The notes under the pieces were generated by a model. The model did not search any database. It saw only the letters and a program-made list of their open reading frames with translations, and was not told the DNA's origin. A stretch of DNA of 64,000 nucleotides, taken from assembly GCA_030066015.1 (NCBI GenBank), contig JASJCL010000016.1, forward strand, positions 24,578 to 88,577, in the 5' to 3' direction. Made by a program: the position numbers and the translations under genes. Below, one piece after another: positions 62,699 to 64,000 of this stretch; the stretch's first letter is position 1; every line of letters starts with the position of its first letter. The stretch is from Desulfosarcinaceae bacterium. GTDB lineage: Bacteria; Desulfobacterota; Desulfobacteria; Desulfobacterales; Desulfosarcinaceae.

Positions 62699-63784
62699 CT
62701 AGTATTTACCGAACCACTTTGTGTGGATCCTATCGTAGACACCGTTTCGTCGTAATTTCAAGAGGGCTCGATTCACCGATTCGCGGAGTTCACTGCCTTG
62801 CGGGAACAGGAAACCATAGTATTGGATGTCAAATTGCGGCCCAACGACCGACACCTTTCCCACACCTTTGTGACGGGCATAGTAGAGAATGGTGGGCGAA
62901 TCGAAAACGACGGCATTCACTTCGTCGCTTAGGAGCAGATCGTAGGCTGCATCGATCGATTTCGCAGGCAAAACCACCGCACCAAGTTTGTCCAACGCTG
63001 GTACGCTCGTTGTGCCTTCTACCGTGGCGACCACTCTATCTCGAAGATCCCAATGGTCTGCGATATCTGAATGGAGCGTCCGTAGCGTGAATGCCGAGGA
63101 CAATTGGGCAACGGCCCATCCGAAAAAGCCGATGCCGATGAGCATTACCAGAAAGGCCATCAGCCGGCCGACCCAATTGCGCGGTACGATATCGCCATAG
63201 CCGACCGTCGTCATTGTCACCAGAACATACCAAAAGGCTTGAAAGATGCCCGGCAAGTATTGACTGCTGATATATTTATGGCCCTTTTCAACCCACCAAA
63301 ACACGTGCCCGCAGATGATGATGAACAACCCGATATAGGATAGAGATTTCAATACGATGGGGGCGGTGAAGGTTTTCATGGATTCGAGCAGACTGAATTT
63401 GGTTCGCTGCAGCACCATGATGCGCAAGCCGGAATCCAGATAGTGGTGGGAAAAGTCGACGATCTTCTCCCGCTCGTCCGTGATGGTAATGCATGAAAAA
63501 GCGATATCTGCTTTGCCGGCGACGACGGCGGAGAAAAGGCCTTTCAGGCTGGTTTCATGGTAAGCAAAGTCCAGGTTCAATTCTCGGGCGATCTCCTCCC
63601 AAAGATCAATGTCAAATCCGGTATAGATACCATTTTCATGCATGACACATGGCGCCGTTATCTCAACGGCTACGGTCAAAACCTTCTCTTCCGATGCCGT
63701 TGCCGTTGTCCGGCCAAGAAAGACAACACCCAAGGCGAGAAGTAGCAATACGGCTCGTTTAGTGGTTTTTGGTGCAGCGCCCAT
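62699..63784 (-). CDS. GluR0-type ligand-gated potassium channel
   Basis: A 361-residue prokaryotic ionotropic-glutamate-receptor homologue. Order: signal peptide (1-30), first half of an amino-acid-binding domain (33-125; GIYTGFDIDLWEEIA), membrane helix 1 (about 143-164), pore loop with the potassium filter TVGYGD at 193-198, helix 2 (about 206-232), second half of the binding domain (235-360; YYGFLFPQGSEL, LLKLRRNGVYDRIHTKWF). This split-ligand-domain layout matches GluR0 of Synechocystis. Four subunits should make a potassium channel opened by a periplasmic ligand, possibly an amino acid. It appears to be a single gene, 216 bases after ornithine aminotransferase. Confidence 0.9.
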   Translation of the reverse strand: MGAAPKTTKRAVLLLLALGVVFLGRTTATASEEKVLTVAVEITAPCVMHENGIYTGFDIDLWEEIARELNLDFAYHETSLKGLFSAVVAGKADIAFSCITITDEREKIVDFSHHYLDSGLRIMVLQRTKFSLLESMKTFTAPIVLKSLSYIGLFIIICGHVFWWVEKGHKYISSQYLPGIFQAFWYVLVTMTTVGYGDIVPRNWVGRLMAFLVMLIGIGFFGWAVAQLSSAFTLRTLHSDIADHWDLRDRVVATVEGTTSVPALDKLGAVVLPAKSIDAAYDLLLSDEVNAVVFDSPTILYYARHKGVGKVSVVGPQFDIQYYGFLFPQGSELRESVNRALLKLRRNGVYDRIHTKWFGKY

Positions 63785-64000
63785 GTCATCGTCTATAGCG
63801 GGTAGATCCTTGCCATCTGAAACGCAACACTCCGGGTTCCCAATGGCCGCCTTTCTGTCTGATAAGCATCTACATCTAGCGCCCGAATTCCATAACGATC
63901 CGTCAAGCGGCTCAAATCATTTGCTATCAGCAGTGAGCCCCCTGCGATGGGCAGGGGGCTCTCGGCAGATACGAGTTGCTCTCGGTAGCGGTCTCAGCAT
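63785..64000. other. right edge, upstream of the channel gene
   Basis: This stretch should hold the promoter of the leftward channel gene. It contains the strong hairpin listed at 63935-63961. No other feature is seen. Confidence 0.4.
63935..63961. terminator. strong GC hairpin, possible terminator
   Basis: GAGCCCCCTGC pairs perfectly with GCAGGGGGCTC around a 5-base loop (GATGG). No T run follows on either strand, so it may be a terminator of a gene beyond the window that relies on the stem, or an mRNA-end stabiliser. Confidence 0.5.

Overview
The window looks like a GC-rich chromosome segment of an anaerobic, methylamine-using bacterium, most likely a sulfate-reducing Desulfobacterota (deltaproteobacterial) lineage. 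This is inferred from gene content: three trimethylamine-methyltransferase (MttB) superfamily genes, one with an in-frame amber codon exactly where MttB proteins carry pyrrolysine; a dimethylglycine/sarcosine dehydrogenase with its own ETF; many PAS/sigma-54 regulators; and TRAP and Liv transporters. There are no rRNA or tRNA genes, IS elements, CRISPR arrays or phage genes that I can support.

Layout. 0.3-4.4 kb: a non-pyrrolysine MttB-family methyltransferase diverging from an RpiR regulator, a 15-bp tandem repeat array, a fluoride exporter (crcB) with a DUF190 partner, and a small unknown gene. 4.4-6.5 kb (minus): a small operon of DUF309 protein, a 36-residue rubredoxin-like protein, PduO-type cobalamin adenosyltransferase and an FNR-type flavin reductase. 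6.7-13 kb (plus): a PAS/sigma-54 activator, a perfect -24/-12 promoter, dimethylglycine-dehydrogenase-like oxidoreductase, etfB, etfA and a terminator. 13-25.6 kb: a mosaic of an ABC-F ATPase, a D-cysteine-desulfhydrase-like enzyme, a cNMP-binding thioredoxin-reductase-like fusion, a secreted hydrolase, a decayed AraC gene, a quinone reductase fusion, a SnoaL-like protein and a LysR regulator, separated by long gene-poor stretches. 25.7-28.8 kb: a large hybrid histidine kinase. 29-34.3 kb (minus): livFGMHK plus a methyltransferase.

34.7-48.3 kb (minus) is the most interesting part. An operon of a glycine-betaine-type (OpuAC) binding protein, a double-cache histidine kinase, a receiver-kinase and a PAS-containing NtrC-type activator lies directly downstream of a six-gene operon: canonical ABC ATPase, binding protein, ATPase with ruined nucleotide-binding motifs, permease, non-Pyl MttB homologue and amber-codon MttB. 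A near-consensus sigma-54 promoter with paired GTAAC-N2-GTTAC dyads sits upstream of the six-gene operon. I infer a sensory system for methylated amines that controls uptake and corrinoid-dependent demethylation. The corrinoid protein, its methyltransferase partner and the pyrrolysine genes are not in the window.

48.9-57 kb (minus): UspA and a DctMQP TRAP transporter, a GntR regulator, a class III aminotransferase and glutamate dehydrogenase, suggesting import and transamination of an amino compound with glutamate recycling. 57-64 kb (minus): a receiver/PEP-synthase-like fusion, ornithine carbamoyltransferase, ornithine aminotransferase and a GluR0-type ligand-gated potassium channel.
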